A stretch of 64,000 nt of DNA from Actinacidiphila cocklensis (GCF_907177275.1 NZ_CAJSLV010000069.1:6931-70930); one strand, 5' to 3'; counted from the stretch's first letter, positions 7,561-16,825 are shown. Numbers and translations are program-made. The notes: generated from the letters alone by a model not told the origin.

Positions 7561-7675
7561 GGTGCTCCTGGGGTGCGGGACGGGCGTACGGGCGTGCGCC
7601 CACCAGAGTAAGGCCCATGACCACCCCGAGCACCTGTCATTCCACGGGCGGGACGGGGCGCCCTACCCTGTGCAC

Positions 7676-8182
7676 ATGACGAGCGAGCACGCCGCCCTCA
7701 TCGAGGAGGCCACCAAAAAGTCCGGCCTGGTCTGGGTGAACGGGCTGGCCATGTGGCACGCCTGGATCGACGGGTCGATGTACGTGCTGTGCGGCGGCCC
7801 CACCGAGCAGCCGGCGCCCGCCGGGCTCGCCGACGGCGCCGTCGCGGCGGTGACCGTGCGCAGCAAGGACAAGGGCGGCCGGCTGGTGGGCTGGCAGGGC
7901 CGGGCGCAGGCGCTCGCCCCCCGGTCCGAGCTGTGGTCCACCGCGGTCGCCGAGCTGCGGACGAAGCGGCTGAACTCCGCGGACGCCGACACCGTCGCGG
8001 ACCGCTGGGCCGAGGAGTGCACGCTCTTCCGGCTGACCCCTGAGGGCGACCCGGCCGAGCACCCGGGCGCGATGCCCGCGGGCTCCGGCGCCGCGGTGCC
8101 GCTCGCCTCGCCGGCGATCACCCGGCAGCCGATCCCGGCGGGTCTGCCCAAGCTGCTGGCCCGCCGCAAGGCGCGCGGCTGA
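7676..8182 (+). CDS. Conserved actinobacterial hypothetical protein
   Basis: A 168-residue protein (ATG at 7676). Its first half resembles a small beta-barrel: SGLVWVNG, HAWIDGSMYVLCGG, AAVTVRSKDKGGRLVGW; the second half contains a helical WAEECTLFRL segment and a basic Pro-rich tail ending LLARRKARG. The pattern suggests a split-barrel (flavin or haem-binding-like) fold, but I do not recognise a cofactor motif. It is divergent from the EamA gene and may share its promoter region. Confidence 0.7.
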   Translation: MTSEHAALIEEATKKSGLVWVNGLAMWHAWIDGSMYVLCGGPTEQPAPAGLADGAVAAVTVRSKDKGGRLVGWQGRAQALAPRSELWSTAVAELRTKRLNSADADTVADRWAEECTLFRLTPEGDPAEHPGAMPAGSGAAVPLASPAITRQPIPAGLPKLLARRKARG

Positions 8183-8215
8183 GCTGCCGGTGCCTCGACG
8201 CTCTTCGTGCCGGCG

Positions 8216-8971
8216 CTATTTGTGCGTCTTGTGCGTCGGTGAGGGCGCCGGGGTGGCGCCGACCGTCTTGCCGTAGTCGACGACCTCGGATTTCGCCGGC
8301 GCCTTCAGCGTGAAGTCCTCACCCCAGTCGACCAGCGTCAGGGTGCCCGCGTTGCCGGCCCGCTGGTAGCGCAGCGGGTAGGGGGCGCCCTTGAGGGAGA
8401 CGTCGAGGGTGCCGCCCTTGGAGCCGGTCAGCTCGATGGTCCTGGTCGTGCCGACCTTGCGGTGCTCTCCGACGTCGACGGTGCCGTCGAGCACGAACAG
8501 GTCGGCGAGCAGCACCTTCTTGTCGGTGAAGCCGCTGAACTGCTTGTACGCCGGGTCGCCGGGCGGCACCTTGACGTACTTGCCGTTGAGCTTGGCGGCC
8601 GCGTCCTGGCTGTCCTTGTCGTCGCCCGAGCCGTAGAAGTCGGCGCCCGCCTTGAGGTAGAGGTCGTCGCCGACCCGCAGCAGCTGGAAGGTGTCGCCCT
8701 TGGTGGTGACCTCGCCGACGCCGCCGTCGGCGCGCAGCCGCATGTCGAGCCGGTAGGTCTGCCCGTTGCTGACCACGGTGCCGGTCAGCCGTACGGTCGG
8801 CGCGGCCTGGGCGGCGGCGCCGGCCTTCTGCTCGATGGTCGCGGCGGGGAGCTTGGCGACGCCGTTCGTCCCGCTGTCCGGATCGCCGCCCAGACCGAGG
8901 CAGCCGCTGAGCAGCGGGGCCGAGGCGACGGCGACGAGGACGGCGGTGGCGGTCCTGCGACCGTGATACAC
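8216..8971 (-). CDS. Lipoprotein, LppX/LprAFG-like
   Basis: A 251-residue secreted lipoprotein with a lipobox LLSGC (Cys24) after a basic N-terminus and hydrophobic core. The mature part is beta-rich and shows the mycobacterial LppX/LprG-like layout: VRLTGTVVSNGQTYRLDMRL, then a central AYKQFSGFTDKKVLLADLF helix, then VSLKGAPYPLRYQ and a C-terminal VDWGEDFTLKAP. Relatives shuttle lipids or lipoglycans across the envelope. Ends in a Lys/His tail (PTHKTHK). Monocistronic. Confidence 0.8.
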   Translation of the reverse strand: MYHGRRTATAVLVAVASAPLLSGCLGLGGDPDSGTNGVAKLPAATIEQKAGAAAQAAPTVRLTGTVVSNGQTYRLDMRLRADGGVGEVTTKGDTFQLLRVGDDLYLKAGADFYGSGDDKDSQDAAAKLNGKYVKVPPGDPAYKQFSGFTDKKVLLADLFVLDGTVDVGEHRKVGTTRTIELTGSKGGTLDVSLKGAPYPLRYQRAGNAGTLTLVDWGEDFTLKAPAKSEVVDYGKTVGATPAPSPTHKTHK

Positions 8972-9120
8972 GTGGAGTCGACCCCTCGGAGACGGCGGCT
9001 GCGGGCGTGGCAGAAGCTACCGCAGCGTACCCCCGGGGAGCACCCCGCAGGGCGGGCAAGATCGGCCCGGAGTAGCCTGGCCTGGGAAGACCGCGTAAGG
9101 GCAGGCCCAGGGAGGCTCCG

Positions 9121-10452
9121 ATGGTCGCAGGCGCCCCCAGGGTCTTCGTGTCGCACCTGTCGGGTGTCGCGGTCTTCGACCCCAACGGCGACCAGGTCGG
9201 CCGGGTCCGCGACGTCGTGGTGATGCTGCGGGTCGGCGGGCGCCCGCCGCGGGTGCTCGGCCTGCTGGTCGAGGTGGTCAGCAGGCGCCGCATCTTCCTG
9301 CCGATGACCCGGGTGACCGGGATGGAGTCGGGGCAGGTGATCACCACCGGCGTGGTGAACATGCGCCGCTTCGAGCAGCGCCCCACCGAGACCCTGGTGC
9401 TCGGCGAGCTGCTCGACCGAAGGCTGCGCTGGCTGCCGCAGGGCGGCGGCGCCACCAGTGCCACCACGGGCGAGAACGCGGGCGAGGAGGTCACCGTGCT
9501 CGACGTGTCGATGGTGCAGCTGCCCGCCCGCCGCGACTGGGAGATCGACAAGGTCTTCATCCGCCGCGGCAAGAGCGGCGCGCTGCGCCGCAAGGGTGAG
9601 ACGCTGACCGTCGACTGGTCGGCGGTCACCGGCTTCCGGCTGGCCGAGGACGGCCAGGGCGCGGAGAACCTGGTGGCGACCTTCGAGCAGCTGCGCCCCG
9701 CCGACCTGGCGAACGTCCTGCACCACCTGTCGCCCAAGCGCCGCGGCGAGGTCGCCGCCGCGCTGGACGACGACCGGCTGGCCGACGTCCTGGAGGAGCT
9801 GCCGGACGACGACCAGGTGGAGATCCTCAGCAAGCTCAAGGAGGAGCGGGCCGCCGACGTCCTGGAGGCGATGGACCCCGACGACGCGGCCGACCTGCTG
9901 GCCGAGCTGCCCGCCGAGGAGCAGGAGCGGCTGCTCACCCTGATGCAGCCGCAGGACGCGGCGGGCGTACGGCGGCTGCTGTCGTACGAGGAGCGCACGG
10001 CGGGCGGCCTGATGACGACCGAGCCGATCGTGCTGCGGCCCGACGCGACCGTCGCCGACGCGCTCGCCAGGATCCGCAACCCCGACCTGTCGCCGGCGCT
10101 GGCCGCGCAGATCTACGTGTGCCGGCCGCCGGACGAGACGCCGACCGGCAAGTACCTGGGCCTCGTGCACTTCCAGCGGCTGCTGCGCGACCCGCCCTTC
10201 ACCCTGCTCGGCTCGATCGTCGACACCGACCTGCATCCGCTGGCCCCGGACACCGCGCTGCCGTCGGTGACCAGCTTCCTGGCCACGTACAACATGATCT
10301 CGGCGCCCGTGGTCGACGAGAGCGGGTCGCTGCTCGGCGCGGTCACCGTGGACGACGTGCTCGACCACCTGCTGCCGGAGGACTGGCGGGAGACCGAGCT
10401 GCGCGGCGCCGAGCACCTCGGGCCCGTGACGGAGAGCGCCGATGGCCGCTGA
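9121..10452 (+). CDS. PRC-barrel plus MgtE N-domain plus CBS protein, no channel domain
   Basis: A 443-residue soluble protein. Residues about 1-75 form a PRC-barrel-like domain (VFVSHLSGVAVFDPNGDQVG...), a second barrel-like segment follows, and residues about 170-290 carry the MgtE N-terminal superhelical repeats (LRPADLANVLHHL, RADVLE and DDAADLLAELPAEEQERLL). Two CBS motifs follow (MTTEPIVLRPDATV; ISAPVVDESGSLLGAVTVDDVLDHLL). The C-terminal transmembrane domain of true MgtE channels is missing, so this is the Mg2+-sensing half alone, probably a regulator or partner of another membrane protein. The DUF1003 membrane gene overlaps its 3' end by 11 bp, an obvious candidate partner. Confidence 0.88.
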   Translation: MVAGAPRVFVSHLSGVAVFDPNGDQVGRVRDVVVMLRVGGRPPRVLGLLVEVVSRRRIFLPMTRVTGMESGQVITTGVVNMRRFEQRPTETLVLGELLDRRLRWLPQGGGATSATTGENAGEEVTVLDVSMVQLPARRDWEIDKVFIRRGKSGALRRKGETLTVDWSAVTGFRLAEDGQGAENLVATFEQLRPADLANVLHHLSPKRRGEVAAALDDDRLADVLEELPDDDQVEILSKLKEERAADVLEAMDPDDAADLLAELPAEEQERLLTLMQPQDAAGVRRLLSYEERTAGGLMTTEPIVLRPDATVADALARIRNPDLSPALAAQIYVCRPPDETPTGKYLGLVHFQRLLRDPPFTLLGSIVDTDLHPLAPDTALPSVTSFLATYNMISAPVVDESGSLLGAVTVDDVLDHLLPEDWRETELRGAEHLGPVTESADGR

Positions 10453-11017
10453 GGACCGCGAGCGCACGGCCACCAACCGGCACCCGGCGGGCGCGACCGC
10501 CGCGCCCAGGCCCCGGGTGCGGCTGGACCAGCCGCGCGCCTCCCGCCGCAGATGGCTGCCCGCCTACGACCCGGAGGCCTTCGGCAAGTTCTCCGAGCGG
10601 ATCGCCCGCTTCCTGGGCACCGGGCGCTTCATCGTGTGGATGACGGTCATCATCATCCTGTGGGTGCTGTGGAACGTCTTCGCACCCAAGGCGGTGCGCT
10701 TCGACAACTACCCGTTCATCTTCCTGACGCTGATGCTGTCGCTGCAGGCGTCCTACGCGGCCCCGCTGATCCTGCTGGCGCAGAACAGGCAGGACGACCG
10801 CGACCGGGTCAACCTCGAACAGGACCGCAAGCAGAACGAGCGCAGCATCGCCGACACCGAGTACCTGACCCGGGAGGTCGCCTCGCTGCGGGTGAACCTG
10901 GGCGAGGTCGCCACCCGGGACTGGATCAGGTCGGAGCTGCAGGACCTGCTCAAGGAGATCGAGGGCCGTGCCCCGCACCCGGCCCGGGGTGACGAAGCAG
11001 ACGGCCGGGGCCGCTGA
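10442..11017 (+). CDS. DUF1003 membrane protein
   Basis: A 191-residue protein. After a basic N-terminal tail comes FGKFSERIARFLGTGRFIVW, then two membrane segments (WMTVIIILWVLWNVF; YPFIFLTLMLSLQASYAAPLIL) and a charged cytoplasmic C-terminal region with DRDRVNLEQDRKQNERS, the DUF1003 hallmark. Function unknown. The start codon lies inside the 3' end of the MgtE-N/CBS gene, so the two are translationally coupled and likely act together in divalent-metal sensing or transport. Confidence 0.88.
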   Translation: MAAEDRERTATNRHPAGATAAPRPRVRLDQPRASRRRWLPAYDPEAFGKFSERIARFLGTGRFIVWMTVIIILWVLWNVFAPKAVRFDNYPFIFLTLMLSLQASYAAPLILLAQNRQDDRDRVNLEQDRKQNERSIADTEYLTREVASLRVNLGEVATRDWIRSELQDLLKEIEGRAPHPARGDEADGRGR

Positions 11018-11049
11018 TCGGCCCGCGGGCGTCGCCGTACCATCAACGT

Positions 11050-12225
11050 ATGGCTACCACCACGTACGGCTCGGGCACCGCGCCCACCGCCACACCGACC
11101 GACGAGGCCGTGCGCGCCGCGCTCGGCACGGTGAACGACCCGGAGATCCACAAGCCGATCACCGACCTCGGCATGGTCAAGTCGGTGGACATCGCCGAGG
11201 ACGGCACGGTCGCCGTCACCGTCTATCTGACGGTCTCCGGCTGCCCGATGCGGGACACCATCACCGAACGCGTCACGACGGCCGTGGCGGCCGTTCCCGG
11301 GGTCACCTCGGTGCAGGTCGCGCTGGACGTGATGAGCGACGAGCAGCGCCGCGAGCTGGCCAGCTCGCTGCGCGGCGGGCAGGCCGAGAAGGAGATCCCC
11401 TTCGCCCAGCCCGGCTCCCTGACCCGGGTCTACGCGGTGGCCTCCGGCAAGGGCGGCGTCGGCAAGTCCTCGGTCACGGTGAACCTGGCGGCGGCGATGG
11501 CCGCGGACGGCCTGAAGGTCGGCGTGGTGGACGCGGACATCTACGGGCACAGCGTGCCGCGCATGCTGGGCGCGGAGGGGCGCCCCACGCAGGTCGAGAA
11601 CATGATCATGCCGCCGTCGGCGAACGGCGTGAAGGTCATCTCGATCGGGATGTTCACCCCGGGCAACGCGCCCGTGGTGTGGCGCGGCCCCATGCTGCAC
11701 CGGGCGCTCCAGCAGTTCCTGGCCGACGTCTACTGGGGCGACCTGGACGTGCTGCTGCTCGACCTGCCGCCCGGCACCGGTGACATCGCGATCTCGGTGG
11801 CGCAGCTGGTGCCCAACGCGGAGATCCTGGTCGTGACCACCCCGCAGCAGGCCGCGGCCGAGGTCGCGGAGCGCGCGGGCTCCATCGCGGTGCAGACCCA
11901 CCAGAAGATCGTCGGCGTCGTGGAGAACATGTCGGGCATGCCGTGCCCGCACTGCGACGAGATCGTCGACGTCTTCGGCACGGGGGGCGGCGACCGGGTC
12001 GCCGAGGGCCTCACCCGTACGACGGGTGCCACCGTCCCCGTCCTCGGCCGTATCCCCATCGACGTCCGCCTCCGCGAAGGCGGCGACGACGGCCGCCCGG
12101 TCACTCTCGCCCACCCCGACTCCCCCGCGGGTGCCGCCCTGCGCGGCATCGCCTCCAAGCTCAGCTCGCGTGCGCGAGGCCTCTCGGGCATGTCCCTGGG
12201 CATCACCCCGCGCAACAAGTTCTGA
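11050..12225 (+). CDS. mrp: Mrp/NBP35-type P-loop ATPase, Fe-S cluster carrier
   Basis: A 391-residue protein with an N-terminal MIP18/DUF59 domain (residues about 15-95, with SGCPMRDTI) and a deviant Walker A P-loop, GKGGVGKS, at 133-140. Downstream are VVDADIYGHS, LLLDLPPGTGD and a MPCPHC motif whose CxxC pair binds a bridging cluster in the dimer. The family (Mrp/ApbC) carries and delivers iron-sulfur clusters in the cytoplasm. It starts 32 bp after the DUF1003 gene and may be in the same transcript. Confidence 0.93.
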   Translation: MATTTYGSGTAPTATPTDEAVRAALGTVNDPEIHKPITDLGMVKSVDIAEDGTVAVTVYLTVSGCPMRDTITERVTTAVAAVPGVTSVQVALDVMSDEQRRELASSLRGGQAEKEIPFAQPGSLTRVYAVASGKGGVGKSSVTVNLAAAMAADGLKVGVVDADIYGHSVPRMLGAEGRPTQVENMIMPPSANGVKVISIGMFTPGNAPVVWRGPMLHRALQQFLADVYWGDLDVLLLDLPPGTGDIAISVAQLVPNAEILVVTTPQQAAAEVAERAGSIAVQTHQKIVGVVENMSGMPCPHCDEIVDVFGTGGGDRVAEGLTRTTGATVPVLGRIPIDVRLREGGDDGRPVTLAHPDSPAGAALRGIASKLSSRARGLSGMSLGITPRNKF

Positions 12226-12226
12226 C

Positions 12227-12295
12227 GGGGACTCCGCCCCATCTGCCCCCCACCGGCCGTCGCCGGGCTGGAGGGGCAGACGGGGCGGAGCCCCG
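12227..12295. terminator. Bidirectional terminator between mrp and the next - strand gene
   Basis: A 23-bp near-perfect stem: arms 12227-12249 and 12273-12295, differing only at two G-T wobble positions, with a 23-nt loop that can fold itself. It sits between convergent genes. Confidence 0.75.
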
Positions 12296-12303
12296 GGGGA
12301 CGG

Positions 12304-12918
12304 CTACGCGCCGTCGTACGCGCGGATATCGGGGATGGCCGCCAAGGCCAACCCGTACGCGCTCATGCCGCGTCCGAACGCGCCGAGGTGGACACCGCGG
12401 GCCGAGCCCGCGAGGACCCAGCCGTACTCGGACTCGCGGTAGTGGAAGGGCGTGGGTTCGCCGTCGACCGGGAGGGTGAGCGCGGCCCAGCCGGAGCCGG
12501 CGAGGTCGTCGGCGAGTTCCCAGGCCGTCGCCGTCTGCTGGTCGAGCCAGTCCTGGCGGAGCGCCCGCTCCATCGTGGTGGGCCAGGTGCAGGCGAGCAG
12601 GCCCGAGCCCGCGAGCCAGGCCGCCGAGGAGACCGACGTGGCCTCCAGCAGCCCGGTGCCGTCCGCGGTGCGCCGCCCGGGGCGCTGGGCCACCGTCATG
12701 ACGACGGCGAACTTCAGCGACTCGTCGGCCGGGTCCGCCTTGAGCGTGGGCTCGTCACCGTGCCCTATCGAGCCGTATTCGACCGTGCCGTCCCCACTCG
12801 CCCCGACGGTGTGCAGCCAGCGGCGTCCGGTGAACGCGTCGTCCAGCCCGTACCACGGGAAGTCGGCCATCAAGTAGCCGTCGACCGCCCCCTGTGCCGA
12901 ACCGGTCTTCGTCTCCAT
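12304..12918 (-). CDS. Conserved hypothetical protein
   Basis: A 204-residue protein without membrane segments or signal peptide. Tryptophan- and glycine-rich; segments such as ADFPWYGLDDAFTGRRWLH and FHYRESEYGWVLAGSARGVH suggest a compact alpha/beta fold. I do not recognise a family with known function. It stands alone; an AT-richer region upstream (13010-13060) with the palindrome CCCGATCGGG could hold its promoter. Confidence 0.65.
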   Translation of the reverse strand: METKTGSAQGAVDGYLMADFPWYGLDDAFTGRRWLHTVGASGDGTVEYGSIGHGDEPTLKADPADESLKFAVVMTVAQRPGRRTADGTGLLEATSVSSAAWLAGSGLLACTWPTTMERALRQDWLDQQTATAWELADDLAGSGWAALTLPVDGEPTPFHYRESEYGWVLAGSARGVHLGAFGRGMSAYGLALAAIPDIRAYDGA

Positions 12919-13104
12919 TTGGGTCGCGCCTCCTCATTGCCCTTCTGGGCGACTCGCCATCTTGCCCGACCATGGGTGGGTTCGGGGGCAGAAACGGCGC
13001 GGGGTGACGGCGAACACATGGACAATGATCACCCGATCGGGCGAAAAACCCTGATCCGGTTGACTTCGGGGGACCCGCTGAGGACGGCGCCGGAGGGCGC
13101 CCGA

Positions 13105-13587
13105 TCAGGTGGCGTCGGCGTCGAACGGCGGCGGCTCGTCCTCGTCCAACTGCTCGCGCTTGCGCAGCCGGTCGGGCGTGGTCGGCCCGGGAGTGCCGGA
13201 CGCGGCGGCAGTGGCGGTGCCGGCCTTGCGGGCGGCGGGAGCCGCGGTGTCCACCCCGTTGACCGCGTCGGTGACCTCGGCCATCTCCTTGCGCAGGTCC
13301 AGGCTGCTGCCCAGCTCCCGCAACTCCTTGAGGCCGTACTCGTCCTCGTCGCTCATCAGGTTCTTGCGGATGAACGTCTTGGGGTTGAGGTCCTCGAACT
13401 CGAAGTCCTTGAACTCGGGACCCAGTTCCCGCCGGATGTCCTCCTTGGCGCTGTCGGAGAACTCCCGCACCTTCCGGATGAAGGCCATCGTGTCCTGGAT
13501 GACCTTCGGGAGCTTGTCGGGTCCGAAGACGAGCACGGCAAGGACCACGAGCGCGACCAGCTCAAGCGGGCCTATGTCGAAGAACAC
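13105..13587 (-). CDS. tatB: Twin-arginine translocase subunit TatB
   Basis: A 160-residue TatB. An N-terminal membrane helix (DIGPLELVALVVLAVLVFGP) ends in the conserved FGPDKLP hinge, followed by the amphipathic helix (VIQDTMAFIRKVREFSDSA) and an acidic, low-complexity cytoplasmic tail. TatB joins TatC to form the receptor for folded proteins with RR signal peptides. The GTG start at 13587 is set by AAGGAG upstream. It follows the anti-sigma gene on the same strand, a neighbourhood I recall from other streptomycetes and from mycobacteria (sigE-rseA-htrA-tatB). Confidence 0.93.
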   Translation of the reverse strand: MFFDIGPLELVALVVLAVLVFGPDKLPKVIQDTMAFIRKVREFSDSAKEDIRRELGPEFKDFEFEDLNPKTFIRKNLMSDEDEYGLKELRELGSSLDLRKEMAEVTDAVNGVDTAAPAARKAGTATAAASGTPGPTTPDRLRKREQLDEDEPPPFDADAT

Positions 13588-13715
13588 CTTGCAGCTCCTT
13601 GGGACGTCCGCAGCCGGGAGGGCTGAGTCCGGCGGCCTTTACGTTACCTGCCCGCCCTGGCGGAGCGGGAGTGGCTGCGGCCAACACTACGTCGCCGCAC
13701 GGTGAAGGTCCTTCC

Positions 13716-14690
13716 TCAGTGCAGGGCCGCGGAGCTGCTCGCCAGGCCGTTCAGCGCCGGGGGGCGGCCCGAGGCGAACGCCCCGGCTGGAAGCGCGCCA
13801 GGGGTCGCCTGGGCGCCGCTGAGGGCCACGGACGTGACCGACGCCACGGAGGCCGCCGACGCCAGGCTGCCCGGCAGCGGCACGCTCACCTGTCGCAGCC
13901 GCCGCTCCTCGCGCGCGTCCAGCAGGTCGCGGGGCGTGGTGCCGTGGGTGTCGGTGACCGAGTTGGCGGCGCTGAAGGGGGTGACCGCGGGTCCGTCGTC
14001 CGGGCGGGCGCTGCCGTCGACGCCGGCCTCCATCGGCAGTGCCCCGCCGATGGCGATGGCGGCCATCGAGAAGGCGCCTGCGGCGGCGAACGCGAACCTC
14101 CGGCTGCGGGAGGCCTGGGCGGCCGCCCGGGCCGCGGTGGCGCCGCCACGGGGGTCTGCGGGGCCGTCCAGCGGGCTCGGCTCGCCGGTGAGGCTGCGGG
14201 CCGCCTCGTGGATGCGGAAGCCGCGGGCGCCCCTGCCGTCGCCGGGCGCCACGAGGTCGGGGGCCGGGACGAGGTAGGACATCTGCCGCCGGCCACCGGA
14301 GCCGAAGACGCCCGACCCGAGCAGGCCGCCGTCGAAGGGGCCGCGCCGGCCGCCCTGCGGGACCTCGTGGACGTCGTGGCCGCCGAGGGTGCCGCGGCCG
14401 TCGGTGCCGTCGTCGCCGTCCTTGGGGCCGCAGGCCGCCAGGCCCTGGAGCCGTGCCATCAGCCCGGCCGAGATCGCGGGCAGCTCGGAGGCCGCCACCA
14501 CGCTCTTGAGCCGGCGCTGCTCGGTGGCGGCCGCCTTGCACTGCGGACAGGTCGCCAGATGGGCCTGCACCCGGTCGCGGGCGTCGTCGGCCAGCTCGCC
14601 GTCGACGAACGCCGCGAGCCGGTCGCCCAGGTGCTGCTCGGCGGGTCCGATGCGCTGGGCGCGCTGCTCGCCTGAACCGCTGCTGCTCAC
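13716..14690 (-). CDS. Zinc-finger anti-sigma factor, membrane-spanning
   Basis: A 324-residue protein whose N-terminal zinc anti-sigma domain contains the motif HxxxCxxC (His44, Cys48, Cys51, in HLATCPQCK) preceded by [12 protein letters not shown] long linker leads to a single hydrophobic segment ([21 protein letters not shown]) and an extracytoplasmic tail of about 90 residues. Such RseA/RsrA-type factors hold a group IV sigma factor until a cell-envelope or redox signal. The gene starts with a GTG overlapping the stop of the upstream sigma gene (GTGA), so the pair is translationally coupled. Confidence 0.9.
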   Translation of the reverse strand: MSSSGSGEQRAQRIGPAEQHLGDRLAAFVDGELADDARDRVQAHLATCPQCKAAATEQRRLKSVVAASELPAISAGLMARLQGLAACGPKDGDDGTDGRGTLGGHDVHEVPQGGRRGPFDGGLLGSGVFGSGGRRQMSYLVPAPDLVAPGDGRGARGFRIHEAARSLTGEPSPLDGPADPRGGATAARAAAQASRSRRFAFAAAGAFSMAAIAIGGALPMEAGVDGSARPDDGPAVTPFSAANSVTDTHGTTPRDLLDAREERRLRQVSVPLPGSLASAASVASVTSVALSGAQATPGALPAGAFASGRPPALNGLASSSAALH

Positions 14691-15451
14691 GCTCTCCCGC
14701 CCTCCAGGCCAGGTTGGGGTACGGCGGCAGCGAGCGCGGGAACCGGCCGGGCGCCGGGCGCCCGGTGCTCCAGAGCCTTGCGCAGGTGGGAGCGGCCCCG
14801 GTGGATCCGGCTCCGCACCGTGCCCAGCTTGACGCCCAGCGTCGCCGCGATCTCCTCGTACGACAGCCCCTCGATGTCGCAGAGCACCACGGCGGCCCTG
14901 AACTCCGGTGCGAGGGTGTCCAGCGCCTGCTGGACGTCCGCGTCGAAGTGGGTGTCGTTGAAGTGCTGCGCGGGGGACGGTTCACGGCTGGGCAGCCGCT
15001 CCGCCGCGTCGTCCCCGAGGGCGTCGAAGCGGATGCGCTGGCGTCGCCGCACCATGTCGAGGAAGAGGTTGGTGGTGATCCGGTGGAGCCAGCCCTCGAA
15101 GGTGCCGGGCGTGTAGGTCGACAGGGAGCGGAAGACCCGCACGAAGACCTCCTGGGTGAGGTCCTCCGCGTCGTGCTGGTTGCCGGTCAGCCGGTAGGCC
15201 AGCCGGTACACCCGGGCACTGTGCGTACTGACGATCTCCTCCCAGGAAGGAGGCGTCCACGCCTGAGGGTCCCCGTCGGTGGTGAAAGTCGCGGTCGAGG
15301 AGTCGTTGTCGCGTGAACTGTCATCAGCAGTCTTGGTCACGGATTTCGGCTGTCCGGCCGACCGTCGAAAGCGCGTGAGCACCTTCCGGTCACCGGCCGC
15401 AGCCGCACCTCCCCTGTCGGCTCTGGTGGTGTCCAGTAGAGCCTCTACCAT
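14687..15451 (-). CDS. ECF (group IV) RNA polymerase sigma factor, SigE-like
   Basis: A sigma-70 family protein of the ECF class. Region 2 spans [20 protein letters not shown] through the MVRRRQR segment; region 4 contains [20 protein letters not shown], the -35 recognition helix. A 75-residue disordered N-terminal extension precedes region 2. The frame can open at a GTG at 15457, but that codon lies inside the Shine-Dalgarno sequence GAGGTGG; the ATG at 15451 (254 residues) is more likely. It is the target of the overlapping zinc anti-sigma gene. The resemblance to mycobacterial SigE with rseA and tatB nearby suggests an envelope-stress regulon. Confidence 0.92.
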   Translation of the reverse strand: MVEALLDTTRADRGGAAAAGDRKVLTRFRRSAGQPKSVTKTADDSSRDNDSSTATFTTDGDPQAWTPPSWEEIVSTHSARVYRLAYRLTGNQHDAEDLTQEVFVRVFRSLSTYTPGTFEGWLHRITTNLFLDMVRRRQRIRFDALGDDAAERLPSREPSPAQHFNDTHFDADVQQALDTLAPEFRAAVVLCDIEGLSYEEIAATLGVKLGTVRSRIHRGRSHLRKALEHRAPGARPVPALAAAVPQPGLEGGRA

Positions 15452-15537
15452 ATCCACCTCGCCCGTTAGCTCCGGATAAATGCAGTGCTGCCTCCGGGCC
15501 GGGAACCCGTACCGACGCGACGCGCTCCCGCCCTTGT

Positions 15538-16302
15538 GTGGTCACTGTGCCTAACGCGCAGTCCCATCAGCAGGTTCCCCGACCCAACGGATACAGTCGC
15601 CCCGGCGGGGTGCCGCACACGGTCAACGGACAGTCATCGGGCACAGTCGGCTACGAGGAGAGGGCCATTACCGGCAACCGGCAGGCGAGCTGGGCGTTCG
15701 CCGACGCTTTCGTCGCCGAGGACGACGCCCTCATACGTGCCCGCGCCCGCTCGCACGCGTCGGGGCTGCGGCCCGTCTCCCCGGGCACCGGTGCGGCGCT
15801 GCGGCTGCTCGCCGCCGCGGGCAACGCGAAATACGTCGTCGAGATCGGTACGGGCACCGGTGTGTCCGGCATCCACCTGCTGCGCGGGATGCGCCCCGAC
15901 GGGGTGCTGACCACCGTCGACACCGAGCCGGACCGCCAGCAGCTGGCCCGCGGGGCCTACCGCGAGGCCGGCTTCGCCGCGAACCGCTCCCGCTTCATCC
16001 CGGGCGCCGCGCTCGACGTCCTGCCCCGGCTCACCGACGGCGCCTACGACCTGGTCTTCTGCGACGGCGACCGGCTGGAGTACCTGGACTACCTGGACGA
16101 GTCGCTGCGCCTGCTGCGCCCCGGCGGGGTCGTCTGCTTCGAGGGGGCCTTCGCGCAGGGCCGCGCGCTGGACGCCGCCCACCAGGACCCCGAGTCCCTG
16201 ACCCTGCGCGAGCTGCTGCGCGCGGTACGGGACAGCCCGCGGGTGGCCCCGGTCCTGCTCCCCACCGACGACGGCCTGCTCTGCGCGGTCCGCCGGCCGT
16301 AG
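15538..16302 (+). CDS. SAM-dependent O-methyltransferase (class I, caffeoyl-CoA OMT-like)
   Basis: A 254-residue protein with SAM-binding motif [17 protein letters not shown], motif II around [15 protein letters not shown], and [26 protein letters not shown], the O-methyltransferase family 3 pattern. The acceptor is unknown. GTG starts are possible at 15538 and 15547; the first 40 residues are low-complexity, so the exact start is uncertain. It is divergent from the ECF sigma gene and shares the 80-bp space; in mycobacteria an O-methyltransferase gene also lies divergent to sigE. Confidence 0.88.
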   Translation: MVTVPNAQSHQQVPRPNGYSRPGGVPHTVNGQSSGTVGYEERAITGNRQASWAFADAFVAEDDALIRARARSHASGLRPVSPGTGAALRLLAAAGNAKYVVEIGTGTGVSGIHLLRGMRPDGVLTTVDTEPDRQQLARGAYREAGFAANRSRFIPGAALDVLPRLTDGAYDLVFCDGDRLEYLDYLDESLRLLRPGGVVCFEGAFAQGRALDAAHQDPESLTLRELLRAVRDSPRVAPVLLPTDDGLLCAVRRP

Positions 16303-16340
16303 CGCCGTAAGACCTGCAGGCGGCGAGCCGCCGGCATGAA

Positions 16341-16377
16341 AAAGGGCGCGGCCACGCACGGTGTGTGCGTGGCCGCG
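16341..16377 (-). terminator. Terminator of the DUF3117 gene (possibly bidirectional)
   Basis: Perfect 13-bp stem, arms 16347-16359 and 16365-16377. Read on the - strand it ends CCCTTTTTCAT, a good U-run. It lies between the convergent methyltransferase and DUF3117 genes. Confidence 0.85.
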
Positions 16378-16400
16378 ACGATGCCAGGGGACCGCTGGTC

Positions 16401-16568
16401 TCAGACGATGGCCTTCTTCAGCGCATCGCCGAGGGCATCCGCCTCGTCCGGGGTCAGCTCGACAACAAGCCGCCCGCCGCCCTCAAGCGGAACGCGCATA
16501 ATAATGCTCCGCCCCTCCTTGGTCACCTCGAGCGGGCCGTCACCCGTCCGCGGCTTCATGGCCGCCAT
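16401..16568 (-). CDS. DUF3117 small protein, 55 residues
   Basis: The 55-residue sequence starts MAAMKPRTGDGPLEVTKEGR and continues to VELTPDEADALGDALKKAIV, nearly the whole of the DUF3117 consensus found across Actinobacteria. Function unknown. The frame extends upstream to 16607, but the internal ATG at 16568 has GGAAGGGGA in front and matches the usual family start. It is followed by its own terminator and shows high conservation, as expected for an abundant small protein. Confidence 0.93.
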   Translation of the reverse strand: MAAMKPRTGDGPLEVTKEGRSIIMRVPLEGGGRLVVELTPDEADALGDALKKAIV

Positions 16569-16746
16569 GCTCGTTCCCCTTCCTGAAACCAGCTCGGACT
16601 CGAACACATTGGTTCTCGGCCATTATCCCGCATCCACCTGCCCGATGACCAACAGCGGTGGCACTCCGTTCCACAATCGACACCCGCAAAACCCGCCAAT
16701 TCGGCGCCCGGGGCGTGCGGTGCGCAGGGCGGCGCACGAAAACACT

Positions 16747-16758
16747 TGACGTACGTCA
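16747..16758. promoter_or_regulatory. Perfect 12-bp palindrome upstream of enoyl-CoA hydratase
   Basis: TGACGTACGTCA lies 68 bp before the hydratase ATG. The preceding CACTTGAC could be a -35 element (TTGACG). The position suits an operator for a dimeric repressor such as a TetR-family acyl-CoA-responsive protein. Inferred. Confidence 0.45.
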
Positions 16759-16825
16759 CATGACCGCCGGTCCGCCGGTCCGGCATCCTGGCCAGGACCG
16801 TTGCCGCGACGAAGGGGTTACTGCC

